From Aquarana catesbeiana (taxonomy: Eukaryota > Chordata > Amphibia > Anura > Ranidae), in NCBI RefSeq assembly GCF_042186555.1, contig NC_133324.1, positions 224,940,645 through 225,004,644 of the forward strand: a stretch of 64,000 bases of DNA, written 5' to 3'. Position numbers and translations under genes: made by a program. The notes below the pieces were generated by a model. The model did no database searches and was not told the origin of the DNA. It saw nothing but the letters and a program-made list of their open reading frames with translations. Of the stretch, positions 34,033 to 46,629 are shown piece after piece. Numbering within the stretch: position 1 is the stretch's first letter; each line of letters starts with the position of its first letter.

Positions 34033-34600
34033 AATGGCTTATATAATATATGGAAAATGGTGAAGCGCTTGAAAAAAGTCCAACATATACCCAACCCAAA
34101 ATATATCTCTGGCACAGACTCAACTGGCAAAAACATATCAATGTAATCCACTTTTAAAAAGTCCAAAGTAAGCCAAAGGGATGTATCTTAAGGTATCAAA
34201 TAAGTGAAGAGACTGCCACCGTCACCCAAACACACTACCTCTTACCCATAGGTAGATGTTAACAAGCATGGATATAAATCACTGACAGCTCCTCAGTGGC
34301 ACGGGGATGAATCTGTATCTCCTTCACAATCTCAATACCCAGTTAAGAGAGAAAATCCAAATGATAGTTTAATGATAAAAATCTAAAAAAGTTTTGCACT
34401 CACATTTCAGCAGATTAACATAAGCATTGTAGGAAACGTCCAGCGTTTCCAACCCACCAAATGGCCACCGCATCCCAGCATGCAAGTCGCGTCACACGTC
34501 TCCAAATCTGGTGTTGGAGACGCGTGACACAACTTGCATGCTGGGATGCGGCGGCCATTTTATGGGTTGGAAACGCTGGATGTTTCCTACAATGCTTATA

Positions 34601-35728
34601 TTAACCACTTCAATACAGGGCACTTATACACCTTCCTGCCCAGATCAATTTTCAGCTTTCAGTGCTGTCGCAGTTTGAATGACAACTGCGCGGTCATGCT
34701 ACACTGTACCCAAACAAAATTTTTATCATTTTGTTCCCGCAAATAGAGCTTTCTTTTGGTGGTATTTGATCACCTCTGCAGTTTTTATTTTTTGCTAAAC
34801 AAATAAAAAAAGACCGAAAATTTTGAAAAAAATAAAAGTTTTGCTTTTGTTTCTGTGAATAAGTTTTGTGAATAAGTAAGTTTTCTCTTTCACTGATGGG
34901 CACTGATAAGGCGGCACCGATGAGGTGGCACCAATGAGTGGGCATTGACGGGCACTGATGATGGGCACTGGTAGGCGGCACTGATGGGTGGCACTGTTAT
35001 GCAGCACTGATGGGCATTGAGAGGTGGCACTGATGGGCACTCATGGGTGGTACTGGGTGGCACTGGTTGGTACTGATGGGCACTGATGGGCAACACTGCT
35101 GGGCACTGATAGGGTGGCATTAATAGGCGGCACTGATGGGCACTGATAGGCAGCACTGATATGAGGCACTGATAGGCATCCCTAGTGGCACTGGCAGTGG
35201 TAGGCATTGGATTGGGCACTGATTGGCAGCTGCCTGGGCACAGATTGGCAGCTGCCTGGGCACATATTGGTATTTCCCTGGGGGTCTAGGGGGCATACCT
35301 GGTGGTCCAGTGTGGTGGCCATCCTGGTGGTTCTGGGCGGCTTCCCTGGTGGTCCTGGATGGGATCCAAGGGGGGGCTGTGCTGATAAACAATCAGCACA
35401 GACCCCCCCCGTCAGGAGAGCAGCCGATCGGCTCTCCTCTACTCGTGTCTGTTAGAGGCGAGTGAGGAAAAGCCGATCACCGGTTCTTCCTATTTACATT
35501 GTGATCAGCCGTGATTGGACACGGCTGATGACGTGGTAAAGAGTCTCCGTCAGAGACTCTTTACCTAGATCTGAGTTGCGGTTTGTCAGACTGACACACC
35601 GCAACAATGATCGCCGCGTTGCGCGCCCCCGGGGGCGCACATCGGCTCAATATCCTCATCACGTCATCACGTCCGGTCAGGATATTTGCCGCCGTCATTT
35701 TGCTATATGGCGGGCCGCAAATGGTTAA
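34601..35728 (+). mobile_element. TTAA element (copy C) inside the palindrome
   Basis: Starts TTAACCACTTCAATACAGGG and ends GCAAATGGTTAA. The opposite palindrome arm has the uninterrupted site (on minus, GCTTATGTTAATCTGCTG at 34420-34403), which shows insertion at a single TTAA duplicated on each side. The interior has a GGCACTGATGG minisatellite (34893-35230) and the 3' block with CCGTGATTGGACACGGCTGA and CGCCCCCGGGGGCGC. 1.1 kb, non-coding. Confidence 0.92.
34893..35230 (+). repeat. GGCACTGATGG minisatellite
   Basis: Imperfect tandem array of 10-13 bp units (GGCACTGATGG, GGTGGCACTGATG) inside TTAA copy C. Minus-strand open frames here (Pro/Ser/Cys/Gln-rich) are repeat artefacts. Confidence 0.85.
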
Positions 35729-36223
35729 CCTGCTGAAATGTAAGTGCAAAACTTTTTTAGCTTTTTATCATTTGGATGTCTGCACTATGATGAGGAGTCT
35801 CTTTTTCTCTCTTAACTGGGTATTGAGATTGTGAAGGAGATACAGATTCATCCGCGTGCCACTGAGGAGCTGTCAGTGATTTATATCCATGCTTGTTAAC
35901 ATCTACTTATGGGTAAGAGGCAGTGTGTTTGGGTGACAGTGGCGGTCTCTTCACTTATTTGATACCTCAAGATACATCCCTTTGGCTTACTTTGGACTTT
36001 TTAAAAGTGGATTACATTTTTATGTTTTTGCTAGTTCAGTCTGTGCCAGCACTATATTTTGGGTTCATGTTGGATTTTTTTCAAGCGCTTCACCATTTTC
36101 CATATATTTTGTTTGTGTTTTGTCCATGCATATTGTGATAGCTGCTGTTTAATACTAATTTTATTTTAAGATATCATATGCTCCCAGCACAACAAATTTG
36201 GGTTTTTCTAATGGCTCATATAA

Positions 36224-39200
36224 GCCTTAAACACAGACAAACAAATTAAGGCAGAACAAATGACATGTGAATTGTCAAGATAAATGCTCCCCAGGAAAAA
36301 TTACCTCCTTTTTCATATACCTTAAGCTTTATTCCAAGAATCAACCTCTGTAACAAATGTAGATGTATAAGAATCAGGTCAGAACTTAAAGACATGGACT
36401 TATGGTGGTATTGAAAACATCTGTACTAAACAGGGAACAATAGAAGTAAACACATGATGATCAGATATCATTGCTGTATCGCCATAATTGCTACTCTACA
36501 AATAATAAGCATATATGAAGCTGGAGGAATATAAGGACCTACTGTAAGTGGGTGACTTTCTAGGATTGATTAACCAGATACTTATGCCATGTATAGGCAC
36601 CTTAAATGGCAGATCTGTAAAACTGGAAAGATAAAACTTTCCGGAAAAGTTAATTGAAGTGAACTACTTATTTAAAGATATATAGTATATTGAACAATTC
36701 TACATTTATGTCAGCGTTCCTTCCTAAATGTCATTGCTCTCCAATCACAACAAATGATCCAAGAGAGAATTCTGGTACACCTAATTTCAAATCGTGTATA
36801 CACTCATGTTATAATCAACCAAAGAGGTGAGGAAATTAGTAATTTTTTAATGAAAACGCTAAAACTTGCAACATTGGGACTTGAAGTAGAAGAGATTTAA
36901 CCTTTTCAATTTTAGTCATGTTGACAGAAAGTTGTTCAACCAAGAGCTTGAACACTAGAGGAGTTAAATGCATGTCAGCACACATTACCATCCTGAAGGA
37001 AATACTTCTCAGAAGGTCTAAGGAAAATTAAATCATTAGTATAATGAAGATGAGGTGTAGTTATTCACAAAGTCATGGCTATCATGTGCTAATTAAAACC
37101 CTTGAGAATTACTCGAGTGCTTCTTGTCAAAAATGTGATTGGAGCCAATAAAGACATTTAGGTCTGGTACCTCACTGCTATTTTTTCATTCCACTTTATG
37201 AAATCATCAAAACGTTTCTGCATCTAATTTTTCAGGGACTGAAATAGAAACGGAAGCACAAACTGATCACTGAGGAACAATTTGAGATATTTTATAACAC
37301 GCATAAGAAAGTCAAGTGAGTCATCCAGTCTGTGAAATGGAAGAATGAGCCAGAGGCTTGGCCTATCACATTTGCTGCTATCAAGTACGTTGAAAGCCTA
37401 CAATGATCATGAAGCACCACATGATGAATTATGAAGCCATTTAAAGGTTTATTGTATTGAAAGTAGTGCCAGATGGGGCATAAATACATTTCATCAAGCT
37501 CTGGTACAAAGTATGAACCAGAGCTCCAAAATATGCCATCCTTAGTAATTGCACCCATCATATAAAAACACTTGTATACATGAAAACTACATCATGAAGA
37601 TACTTCCAATGATGAAAGATAGCAGTGTCTAGTGTTCTTGAATCCTTGTCTGAGTTGATCCTTTTGCTGTTACTACCAGCATGAGTTGGAGTGATTCAAG
37701 TTTTCTATTTAAAACAATTTCCAGAAATTAAATATACTGGAATTCATCCTTAGCGTAAACTATGGGCAAACAGCGAATTACACAGTCAAAATACATAAAT
37801 GTTTTCTGATTGGAAAGCAAACCGTATGATACACACACACACCTCAGCTAGTCAGTATGTTTTATCTGTTACCTCCTGTCTTAGGATAATTGCTTCCTGG
37901 ATCAGCTCCCTACTCATCAAATAGATATGTTTATGTAATGTCCAGTGAGGCTGGATGTTGCATTCACACTTCAAAGCCACACTGTTTAACAAAGACTAAT
38001 TGTTCATATAGGAACTTTGGATGTCACCTGTTTGGTTGTACAGTGTAGTGCAGAATATGTATGGAAAACACAAAACTGGCTGTACAGAATTACAAATCCG
38101 TTGGCAAGTAAAAGAATAAGCATGTATGTATTATTATTGTATAGTTCAGCTGTTTGCTCGGAGTTTTGGTTTAGTATGGTGGATTTAATAAATGTATTTT
38201 AAAGTTCTGTGATAAAGCTGAGCAACTGCATCATCATGTTTGTGTGCAACTACAGACATCATTATAGTGACAGTGACATCCAGGACATTTTTTTTACTAG
38301 CCCTGTGACCTGTCATCCAAAAACCAATTGTGGCAATACATTTATTATGTTGCAGTAAATAAAATGCCATCTGTTTGTAGGTTATGTTAAAAAGTAATTA
38401 AAAGATTATTATTAAGTACGTGAGAAACTACATCTAGTGCTTCCATAAACAAAAGCTTATCTGCTTTGGTTAATGCAAATAGACTGTCTCATCAAGGCTG
38501 GAGTCAGCTACCTAATTAGCATGCAAGCTGCATTGCTTACCTTAATGTTCTCCATAAACATACTTCTAAGCTAAACAATATTTTCTGACTATTCTTCCGA
38601 AAAATGTATTTATCTGAACATCACATTTGGAGCTGGGGTACCTTAAATTATGCTGCATTTTTTATTTTCAGTCATTCAACATGTTCTTATTCTTGTGATA
38701 AACAACATAAAATAAAGTAAAACATCAGCTAACTACGTTCCTAAAAAGTTTGATTTTTTTGTCTGTTACTAATCGAACATTTTGTTTTCCCACATTTCAG
38801 ATGTGAGCAATGATAAGAACCTGTATTCCTTTTGTTTTCAAAATAATGTTTGCTTTTTTCTAACGTTTTGTAGTTTTTTTTTTTTTTTTTTTGTGTACTA
38901 TATCACAGAATTGTATGCTTTGTTGATTTTTTTTTAATGTAGTTTGTGTATGACTTTTGTTTTTAAAATAAGGGTATAATAAAGCAGAGTTATATAAGGT
39001 GACCATGGACTTGGGACGAAGTTCTGATGTTTAGCAAAGATCCAAGGCCATAAAGATTTTATGTCTGTCTGACAGTCACAGTTCAATGCCATCTTGACAG
39101 ATATCCTACTCGCCAGTCTAACCTCTGTTATAACAGTGGAAAGCAATAGTCTATTAACCAAAAACTCTGAGCTGAAAAAAAAAGGTTTCTGTTGATGGGG

Positions 39201-40780
39201 GCTGTCTGTGACTGTTTGCTGGGGTCTCTGATGTCCCATAGATAGCCTGATCACATCCAAACCTACAAGAAGTTTAGGCAAATGCTTTAGTGAGGTTTGA
39301 AAGGCAGTGGGCCTGATTTACCAAATGAAAATGCACAACAGCAGGGAGAAATTATGAAGTTAATGGACCTTCTCTACTTGCAGGTTCACAAGAGTTTGAG
39401 GAATAGGGGCGGCTCCAGGACTCACTATAAAAACTTCCTCCAGCACCTTTATAGCACCCCATTAGCCGCCTCACATTGTGGAAGGTAAAACTTCTGACTG
39501 ACTTTGCCTATAGCTTAGGTGGACACTGTTGAGCATATTGATCTACAGCAATACAGTTTTTAGTGGAGCATGCACTACTCCTACTGATACCAATGAAGGG
39601 GCCATGTTGCTATCATTGACAGTGATACCAGTGTACAAGATGCTACTCCCAGTGCCACTGACTCCAGTGTAAGAAGTAGCACATTGCATACCCCTAACCT
39701 TTGCTTTCTTATGATATGTTGTATATAACATAACCTTGGCTGATGCACTTAAACCGTACTGTGCATTATACACATGTTTATTACATGTGCTCATTGTCTC
39801 TGCAGTTGGTTGTCAAAGGTTCTCAAAAACTTACACTATTTTAATAAAAGTCTATTTTAGGGTAGACTCAAGCCAAGTGTTAGCTCTATGTCTATATTTT
39901 GTGTGCAGAAACCCACATAAAGTTGAAAAGTATGCAACCAAATTTGAATTTGCCGAACACAGTCATATTTGTGCACATCTTTACGATGTGTGCACACATC
40001 ATAAATACTGTTATATTATGATTGGGTTGTTTAGCTTGCTTTGTGGGTGCATCGATAAAATGGAATTTTCACATGTTTATCAATATATCAAGCTCAATGT
40101 ATTCACCAAACAAGTTTTGCACCAATCTTACAAACCCTGTATTAACTCATCACGTAGGCACTTAATTAGACTATAGTTACTATTTAAAAAGACACATTTC
40201 CCTAAACTTGTCTGGGTGCTGGAAGTGACTACAGGTCCACTTCTAACACCTTTCTCTAAAGAATGTACAAAGTACTGTCTTTAGAAAACCATCCAGTATT
40301 TCTGCAGTTGTCAATCAGATGTAAAATTATTAATCATAGATGTATATTTTTAAGTACTTGTAATAAATGGAGTAACTGCATTTTGTTATAAAAATAATAC
40401 CTTCCAAGTGAAATACATATATTGCATTTTTTTCCAAATTCATGGCTTTTTTCTAAAGGAAAAGCTGTTTAGTTGGAGAAAGACAGTGAAACAATTTGTA
40501 AATTGGCAGGTCTGTCTTTTAGCCAATCACCTAGAAAAATCTCAACACTACAATGAGGAAATCTGCAGTATTTGCATCCATTTAGAAGCTAAGAAGCCTA
40601 AAAGGGTATTTTTCTAGCAGGGGATGCCTAGCAATGAGTAAACCCCATAAGCAAGAAATCATATTTCTGTGGTTGCTGTGCATAGTACTCTAGGGTTTCC
40701 ATACTTCAAAGAAGCAACAGTTTAATTATACTTTTTAATTAACTTTTAGGTACTAAAAATCATTTTAAGCTATTTATTCC
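36224..40780. other. 4.5 kb with no recognised feature
   Basis: The longest stretch without an identified element. It is AT-rich, with a CA run (37832-37842) and a T run (38875-38892). Several open frames of 60-146 codons exist (for example plus 39736-40176), but none shows domain motifs, a stable alternative-frame pattern or paired splice sites that I trust. It may be intron or intergenic DNA with old repeats. Confidence 0.35.
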
Positions 40781-41173
40781 ATATGCTGTAAATGCCTGAA
40801 GGGGAGTGCCCATTTTCCCACCATGCTTAGAATTAGACACGGGCCCCTACAACTCACTTGGTTTCTGGAAAAGCCCAGGGAAGTTTTTTGGTTTCCCTCC
40901 GTCAGCCTCAGAGAGGCCAGACATGATGAGGCAGAGGTAGCTGGATAAATGATCTGCAGCCAGGTGAGAGGGCCTCCACTGTCAGAACTGGCATACAAGC
41001 AGCCAGGCAGTGGTCTAGTAGCACACAGCTTCTCAAAAAGACCCATCTATTGACTTTCATACACTTGAAGTGTCAGAAGATGGATACCATCATGTCTAGT
41101 CATAGTGGACCACTTTACCAAGATTGAGGTGACAGTATCAACTTGTGATCAAACTGCCAAGACCACCACCAAG

Positions 41174-41632
41174 ATGGCGTGCAAGCAATTCTTCTTTATG
41201 GCTGTCTGCAGAAGATACATACAGACCGGGAACCCTGTTTGTAAAGCATGTTCTTCCAAGAATGGTTCCACTCACTAAGCATTAAGAAATATCATACTAC
41301 CTTGAACCACCAAAAAAGACATTCATTAAAGACTAGCCATGGGTGGAGCAAAGAGAGTTGGAAGCATCTGACTTTGATCTTCAGCTTGGGGACAGAGTGC
41401 TATTCCAACATAAAGGCAAAAAAATGCAAACACCATGGGAAGAGGGGGTTTAAAAAATCTGCCAAGGTTTGTAAACCACAAACATCTCTGCCACCAACGG
41501 TTCAAAGGGTTATTGCCTCCTGCTCTTCCACCATTAACTCCAAGACCCCCAGAAGAAGCCACATATCCTGAAACATTTCAAAGCCCAATGGCTCAAGTTC
41601 AGATACATGCTCCCACTGTGATCCCCTCTTAA
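41174..41632 (+). pseudogene. DIRS-like gag remnant (tentative)
   Basis: From ATG 41174 the frame gives MACKQFFFMAVCRRYIQTG then NPVCKAC (cysteine-rich start), a stop near 41275, and later in the same frame a basic, proline-rich stretch with LPPALPPLTPRPPEEATYPE to the stop at 41632. This layout resembles the gag-like first ORF of amphibian DIRS elements, but the match is weak. Its plus orientation is opposite to the RT remnant 1 kb away. Two diverged direct repeats (40840-41030 and 41840-42050, sharing CCAGGTGA[GA]AGG and CCACTGT[CT]AGA) bracket it. Confidence 0.33.
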
Positions 41633-42559
41633 ATACCATCCACTGACACTCCTGAAGACAGAGACAAGTTGAATCCTGGAAGATGGAACCAAGGTCCTGA
41701 GGAAATGTCCAGAGAGACCCTTGAACACTTTGTGCAAGATAAATCTGAATGGCCTGCACACTTGTCACAGAAAACAAGTTTAAGTGGGTTGAAGTGTAGT
41801 GGAGTTTCCATTTTCAAATCAAGCTCAGATGCAGGTGCAGGCCCCTTTAACTCCTTTCCCAAAACACTCTGGTTTCCTGGACACACCCAGGGAAGATTAG
41901 TTTCTCATGTTCCCTCCCTCAGCAGCTCAGAAAGACCACATCCAAAGAAGCAAATATAGCTGGTCAAGTGTACCACAGCCAGGTGAAAGGACTTCCACTG
42001 TTAGAGCCGGCATGTGTGCAGCTGGTCAGAAGCCTTATAGCAATCGGCTTTTCCAAAGGACCCAGCTACTGCGGAGAGCCCCTCCATAAATGCAGCCAAA
42101 GTTCTGCAGTTCCAGTGGGGTGCTACTTCATCCTTGGGCTTTGGCTCCCTCCAGTTTTTCACCTCTGTTATTATGGATTTCACTGCGAGGGATGCCATCT
42201 TTGAGGATAAGGTTTTACTGAAGTAGTAACTCTCAGCTTGACTCTATGTTGTTAGAGACTATGATATTATGATATGCAGCCATATGTTACCCTGATTATG
42301 CTGTGAAGAGTCAATGCATGTGCATCTTTCATTATTCTTTAGTGTAAGTATTTTTGCAATCCTGAAACTGTTGTGCATTATTGCTTCTATTTTTACACCT
42401 GTTTAGGAAACTGTAAATTACATTTACGCTACGTCCAATCATTCAGTTGATCACCTTTCCTATTAAATGCCTACCTCACAGAGATGTGTGCAGTGGGGTG
42501 TGTCTGTACTGATGGGGTTTGTGCAACTGTACCACTTCTCCAGTTCAAGGCATTGATGG

Positions 42560-43540
42560 TTTAAAAAAATCCACCCTCCAGTTTCCCATTTACAGAATGT
42601 GGATGGCCAAAAGGGCTGGAATGTATGTTTCTGCCCCTGAGAGGATTCTTCTTTCTTTCAGGGCTTCTATGCTTCTGGTGACACCTTGATGATTTATGTA
42701 CGTCACTGCTATGGCATTGTCCAACTGCACTTTGACTGGGTAACCTTGTAGAAGAGAGTAGAGATAGTCTGATGGCTCTCAGTTTCAGAATGTTAATGGG
42801 TAATTTTGACACCTGTGGGGAGCATGCTCTCCTAAACAATCAATGAGTTGTAAACTCTGCCCTGTAAGCCTGGGGCAGAGTTGGCATCTGACACTACCAA
42901 GCTCCAAACCCTGTGAAGGAACAACTTTCCCAATTCCAGGGCAAGAGATCCACCATGTCAGGGAGATCTTCATTTGGCTTGGGCGATACAAGAACTGGGT
43001 CTGCTTGTACCATGTCTTGAGGATATTGGATTGATAGAGTCTGGAGTGAAATTGGGCAATAGGGACTGCCTCAAAGGAGGCCACTATGAAGCCCAGAATT
43101 CTCATGCAAAAGAGAATGGAGGGGTGATGTTATGACCTGAGGGAGACAATCTCCTGATGGAGGAAGATTCTGGCTTGGGCTGTGTCCAAGATTAGGCACA
43201 GGTACTGCAGACAGTGGGAGGGCTGAAGGGCTGGAGGGCATACTTTGGAAAGTTGTCCATCCAGCCAAAGGTTTAAAGGAACTGGATGGCCCTTTGGATG
43301 TTAGCAGATAAGGTTTTGGCTGAGGAGTCCTTGAACAAGAGGTTGTCCATGTAACCTGAGACAGGAATGCAATGTATTCATAGAAAACCCAGAAGTGGGG
43401 ATTCTAGAAAGTCTTGGTGGGCTTGACAGGCCAGAAATTGCATGGAAAGATTCACTTTCTCTGAGTAGAGGTATTGCATTCTCTGCAAAACAAGAGAGTG
43501 TAAACATGTTATCTGGGAGGCATGAAGCAGTTACCACATT
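42560..43540 (-). pseudogene. DIRS-like reverse transcriptase / RNase H remnant
   Basis: On minus, in broken frames: IPVSGYMDNLLFKDSS (about 43375-43325; the YLDD-type box degraded to YMDN), then MRILGFIVASFEAVPIAQFH (43105 downward) with SLTWWIS (the SLEWW-type motif), then INILKLRAIRLSLL and VQLDNAIAVTYINHQGVTRS (about 42740-42680), the RNase H LDN...YINHQG motif of DIRS elements, then AETYIPALLAIHI. Stops and shifts separate the blocks. DIRS elements use a tyrosine recombinase; none was recognised here. Confidence 0.68.
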
Positions 43541-43544
43541 CTAA

Positions 43545-44510
43545 TGAGTTTTGATAGGAGGGAAAAAAAAACATGAATTCAAAAACAACTCCCTGAGAAG
43601 CGTTAGAGAAAAAATGGCAGGGCATACCACAATACCACAAAAGTGAACAACAGCATAATCCGTTGCCCAATAAACTGCATAGTGTGTTATACTCTTTGGA
43701 TAGAATTGTTAAAAGACAGGAACCAGAGTCCAAACACAGGCAAACCAGGTCCTACCATATAAAAAACACTGGGACAATATAAGTTCTATGCTTCGCTTGT
43801 CATGGTGGGCATACCACGGGTATGACCAGGGTCTTCAGGGTCTGGGAAACATAGAAGACCTGTATTGCACTCTGTAGCTAACTTCACACATTGCACTTCT
43901 TGCCAAGGAGAGTGACTAACACAGGATCTAGTGTCCAAAGCAAACATTATAGGCCAGCCCCACAAAGTAGGGTCCAGGTACAGTCCACATGGTATACAAA
44001 GGGTAATCAATCCAGAAACTGTTAGTTGGCGCAAGGTAATATGAAGTCAGATGTTGATAAAAGATTCACATGTAAAAACATCAATGATTTAAAAAAGAAA
44101 ATAATTCTCCAGCAAAGACCGGGTTCATCACCTATGAACCTAAGCAAAAACTGGAGCCTCACAGAGAGTGCAGGGTTATATGGTTTGCTCTTTCGACAGC
44201 CCTAGAAAACGTTTTTTCCAGCGCCCAATAACCTGATGGTAGCAGCATATAAACAATGGTCTATGAACACCAGTCCTGTGTTCTGTATTGTACGATTAAG
44301 ATAAGAATATTAATACAACCACATCTAAGAACTAGTAAACTACAATATATTACAATTTTTGTCTTTGGCTTTGATATACTTTAAAATGCAACAGAATAAT
44401 ATACTTTTGGATACTAAGCAGGAAAGAAAAACATATCTTTGAGTGTATGCTGCTACATTATGTTTACTTTTGTTGTCTCATAAATAATCTGCAAATTTAG
44501 TTTTGGTGCC
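43545..44510. other. no recognised feature
   Basis: Possibly part of the same decayed retroelement region. Nothing specific was seen apart from short minus-strand frames without motifs. Confidence 0.3.
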
Positions 44511-44514
44511 ACAT

Positions 44515-45365
44515 CAGGGGTGTCAAACTCAAATTCATCAGGGGCCGCATTAGCAGTATGGTTGCCCTCAAAAGGCCGGTTGTATCTGTAGGACTATGTG
44601 TCCACTTTTTATTATCATAAATAATTGTCACTGGTTTATTACTGGTTTTAAAGAGTGCTGGGTTCAGGAGTTCGCTGTATACGGAGTGCAGGGTTCGGGA
44701 GTTTGCTGTGTACGGAGTGCAGGGGACAGGAGTTCGCTGCGTATGGAGTGCAGGGTACAGGAGTTTGCTGCTTATGGAGTGCAGGGTACAGGAGTTTGCT
44801 GTGTACGGAGTGCAGGGTACAGGAGTTTGCTGGATACGGAATGCAGGGTACAGGAGTATGCTATGCACAGTGTGCAACATATGGCATCTGCACCCTCCAC
44901 TCTCCTTCCATCCTCCCACCTCTGCCTCTACAGCCCTCAACCCCCCCCCCCAAAAAAACCCTCTCACATCTGTGCTTTTTCCTACCTTCCTACCTGGCCC
45001 AGCTCTGGTACCTCCCTGTGTATGAGGATCTCTGTGTTCAGCACCACAACATTGCAGCAAGTCCTCAAATAGCCTGCTCTCTGGCTGCAACCCGCTGGAT
45101 AAAAACAAAACAAAAACATGGCAGTCCGAGCTATCAGGAACCTCCGTCACCGATGGGCCAACCTTGCATGCATTCAGCTAGGAAACAGCTGGCCCTGCTA
45201 GAGGGACTGAGGAGGAGAGAGAGCAGGAAATGTTCCCTTGGAGATCGGCAGGCTGTGCATGCATTCACACAAAGACAAAAGAGGTGGCGTCCGCTGGCCA
45301 TTGCACGGCCACATGACAAGGCCTGACGGGCCGTACTCGGCCGTGGGCCTTGTGTTTGCCCCCTG
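44515..45365. mobile_element. hAT-like non-autonomous element with 31-bp minisatellite
   Basis: Left end CAGGGGTGTCAAACTCAAAT; the right end, reversed, gives CAGGGGGCAAACACAAGGCC. GGGCCGCATTAG near the left and GGGCCGTACTCGGCC near the right complete a terminal pattern that I recall from frog repeats. 851 bp. The flanking 8-mers (TGCCACAT, TGGATTAC) do not match, so a TSD is not supported. Confidence 0.6.
44653..44885 (+). repeat. 31-bp minisatellite
   Basis: Units start GAGTGCAGGGTACAGGAGTT at 44653, 44684, 44715, 44746, 44777 and 44808, with decayed units to about 44885: an exact 31-bp period. Because 31 is not a multiple of 3, each unit is read in a new frame, and all plus frames stay open with the same three peptides in rotation. 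No protein is implied. Confidence 0.92.
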
Positions 45366-45527
45366 TGGATTACAGAGATGTAGACACATCTGTGAACGAG
45401 AAAACCTGTTGTTCAGTCTAAAAATCTAGTGTTCAGCAGCTGAGAACTCCAATAACCCATGTACAGGCAAAAGAAGAAACAATCTTGTGTTAATGACATA
45501 AACAAAAACTAAATAAACATCAATTAC

Positions 45528-45832
45528 CAGTTCATCTTGTCCCAGTGACTGAAGGATGAGTTTTTTCACTTCTAAGAAGAGAGGCTGTCCCAGTTCTTCA
45601 AAGGGTTTGTAATTGGGTGAATTATATCCTTGTTGAGACAATTGCCTCTGTCTGCGGTAGTAGCTGTCCCTAAATATTTCATCTCGGCAGGGTACCCAGC
45701 AGTTGTAATGGGTGGCACTTCTGGCTTGGATTTTCAGTCCCTTCTGGCTGGGAATTGGAAGAGGTTGAATGACCATATAACTTCTGGGGTCGCTATGTCC
45801 TGCATTTCCTGGCATCTCTGTCCTCATGAAAC
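45528..45832 (-). CDS. candidate internal exon of an unidentified vertebrate gene
   Basis: A 305-base open block on minus with ordinary, non-repetitive protein composition. It is bounded by TTTAAAG| at its 5' side (45833-45834 = AG) and |GTAATTG at its 3' side (45526-45527 = GT). Phase works: one base from an upstream exon plus 305 gives whole codons, ending in phase 0. It encodes about 102 residues, including DPRSYMVIQPLPIPSQ, HYNCWVPCRDEIFRDSYYRR and PLFLEVKKLILQSLGQDEL. I do not recognise the protein. Outside the splice sites the frame degrades to intron-like sequence. No neighbouring exon was found in the window. It could also be a decayed repeat ORF. Confidence 0.5.
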
Positions 45833-46256
45833 CTTTAAACAACATACAAAATACATTTCTGAACATTATTTGCATGCATTTGAAGCTGAATATGTCCTTT
45901 ATGGACTCCACATCCAGTAGCTGATTCTCCATGGGTATATACTTAGCAGCTGCACCCCTGAGATCTTTACTGTGTGGGACCATGCAAGCCATGCTACACA
46001 TGTGCAACAGGTGCAGGACTGTTTTGAAGAAAAGGCAGCACAGTGGTAGATAACTTTAATCTATTACAGAGAAAGGAGGGTCATAAAAGACAACTCCAGA
46101 TTGATTGGGTAATGGCTGGAGGGTCTCCTCATTACAATAGATCTTGTCTTCAGGTTTGTGACACAAAGACATACACTGCATCATCCCCAGGGGACCCTGC
46201 AACAGGACTTTGCTGCAACATTCATCTGAAGTTATCTCTATAAATAAGTGTATCTA
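45833..46256. other. no recognised feature (possible intron)
   Basis: Lies upstream (on minus) of the candidate exon and before the Tc1 TIR. Consistent with intron but not proven. Confidence 0.3.
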
Positions 46257-46629
46257 TACAGTATCTCACAAAAGTGAGTGCACCCCTCACATCTTTGTAA
46301 TAATTTATTATATCTTTTCATGTGACAACAACGACGAAATGACACTTTGCTACAATGTAAAGTAGCAAGTTTACAGCTTGTATAACAGTGTAAATTTGCT
46401 GTCCGCTCAAAATAACTCAACACACAGCCATTAATGTATAAACCACTGGCAACAAAAGTGAATACACCCCTGAGTGAAAATGTCCAAATTGGGCCCAATA
46501 AGCCATTTTCCCTCCCCAGGGTTATTTATCTCGTTAGTGTAACAAGGTCTCAGGTGTGAATGGGGAGCAGGCGTGTTAAATTTGGTATTATCACTCTCAC
46601 TCTCTCATACTGGTCACTGGAAGTTCAAT

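Larger units (their letters stand above)
34047..36209 (+). mobile_element. palindromic element 2 (14-bp TSD), interrupted by a TTAA element
   Basis: Left arm 34047-34512 and right arm 34518-36109 (less the TTAA insertion 34605-35728) are inverted copies. Outer landmark: ATATGGAAAATGGTGAAGCG against CGCTTCACCATTTTCCATAT. Inner landmark: AAACGTCCAGCGTTTCCAAC against GTTGGAAACGCTGGATGTTT. A tail of about 100 bases (36110-36209) follows the right arm only. Flanking direct repeats AATGGCTTATATAA (34033-34046) and AATGGCTCATATAA (36210-36223) match 13 of 14. Without the insertion the element is about 1.04 kb. No protein recognised. Confidence 0.82.

Noticed and set aside
39736..40176. 146-codon plus-strand open frame
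   Set aside because: No motif, splice context or compositional support; AT-rich chance frame is likely.
45426..46007. 193-codon minus-strand open frame taken as a complete gene
   Set aside because: Only the middle 305 bases look coding; the ends are intron-like and splice signals bound the middle. Called as an exon candidate instead.
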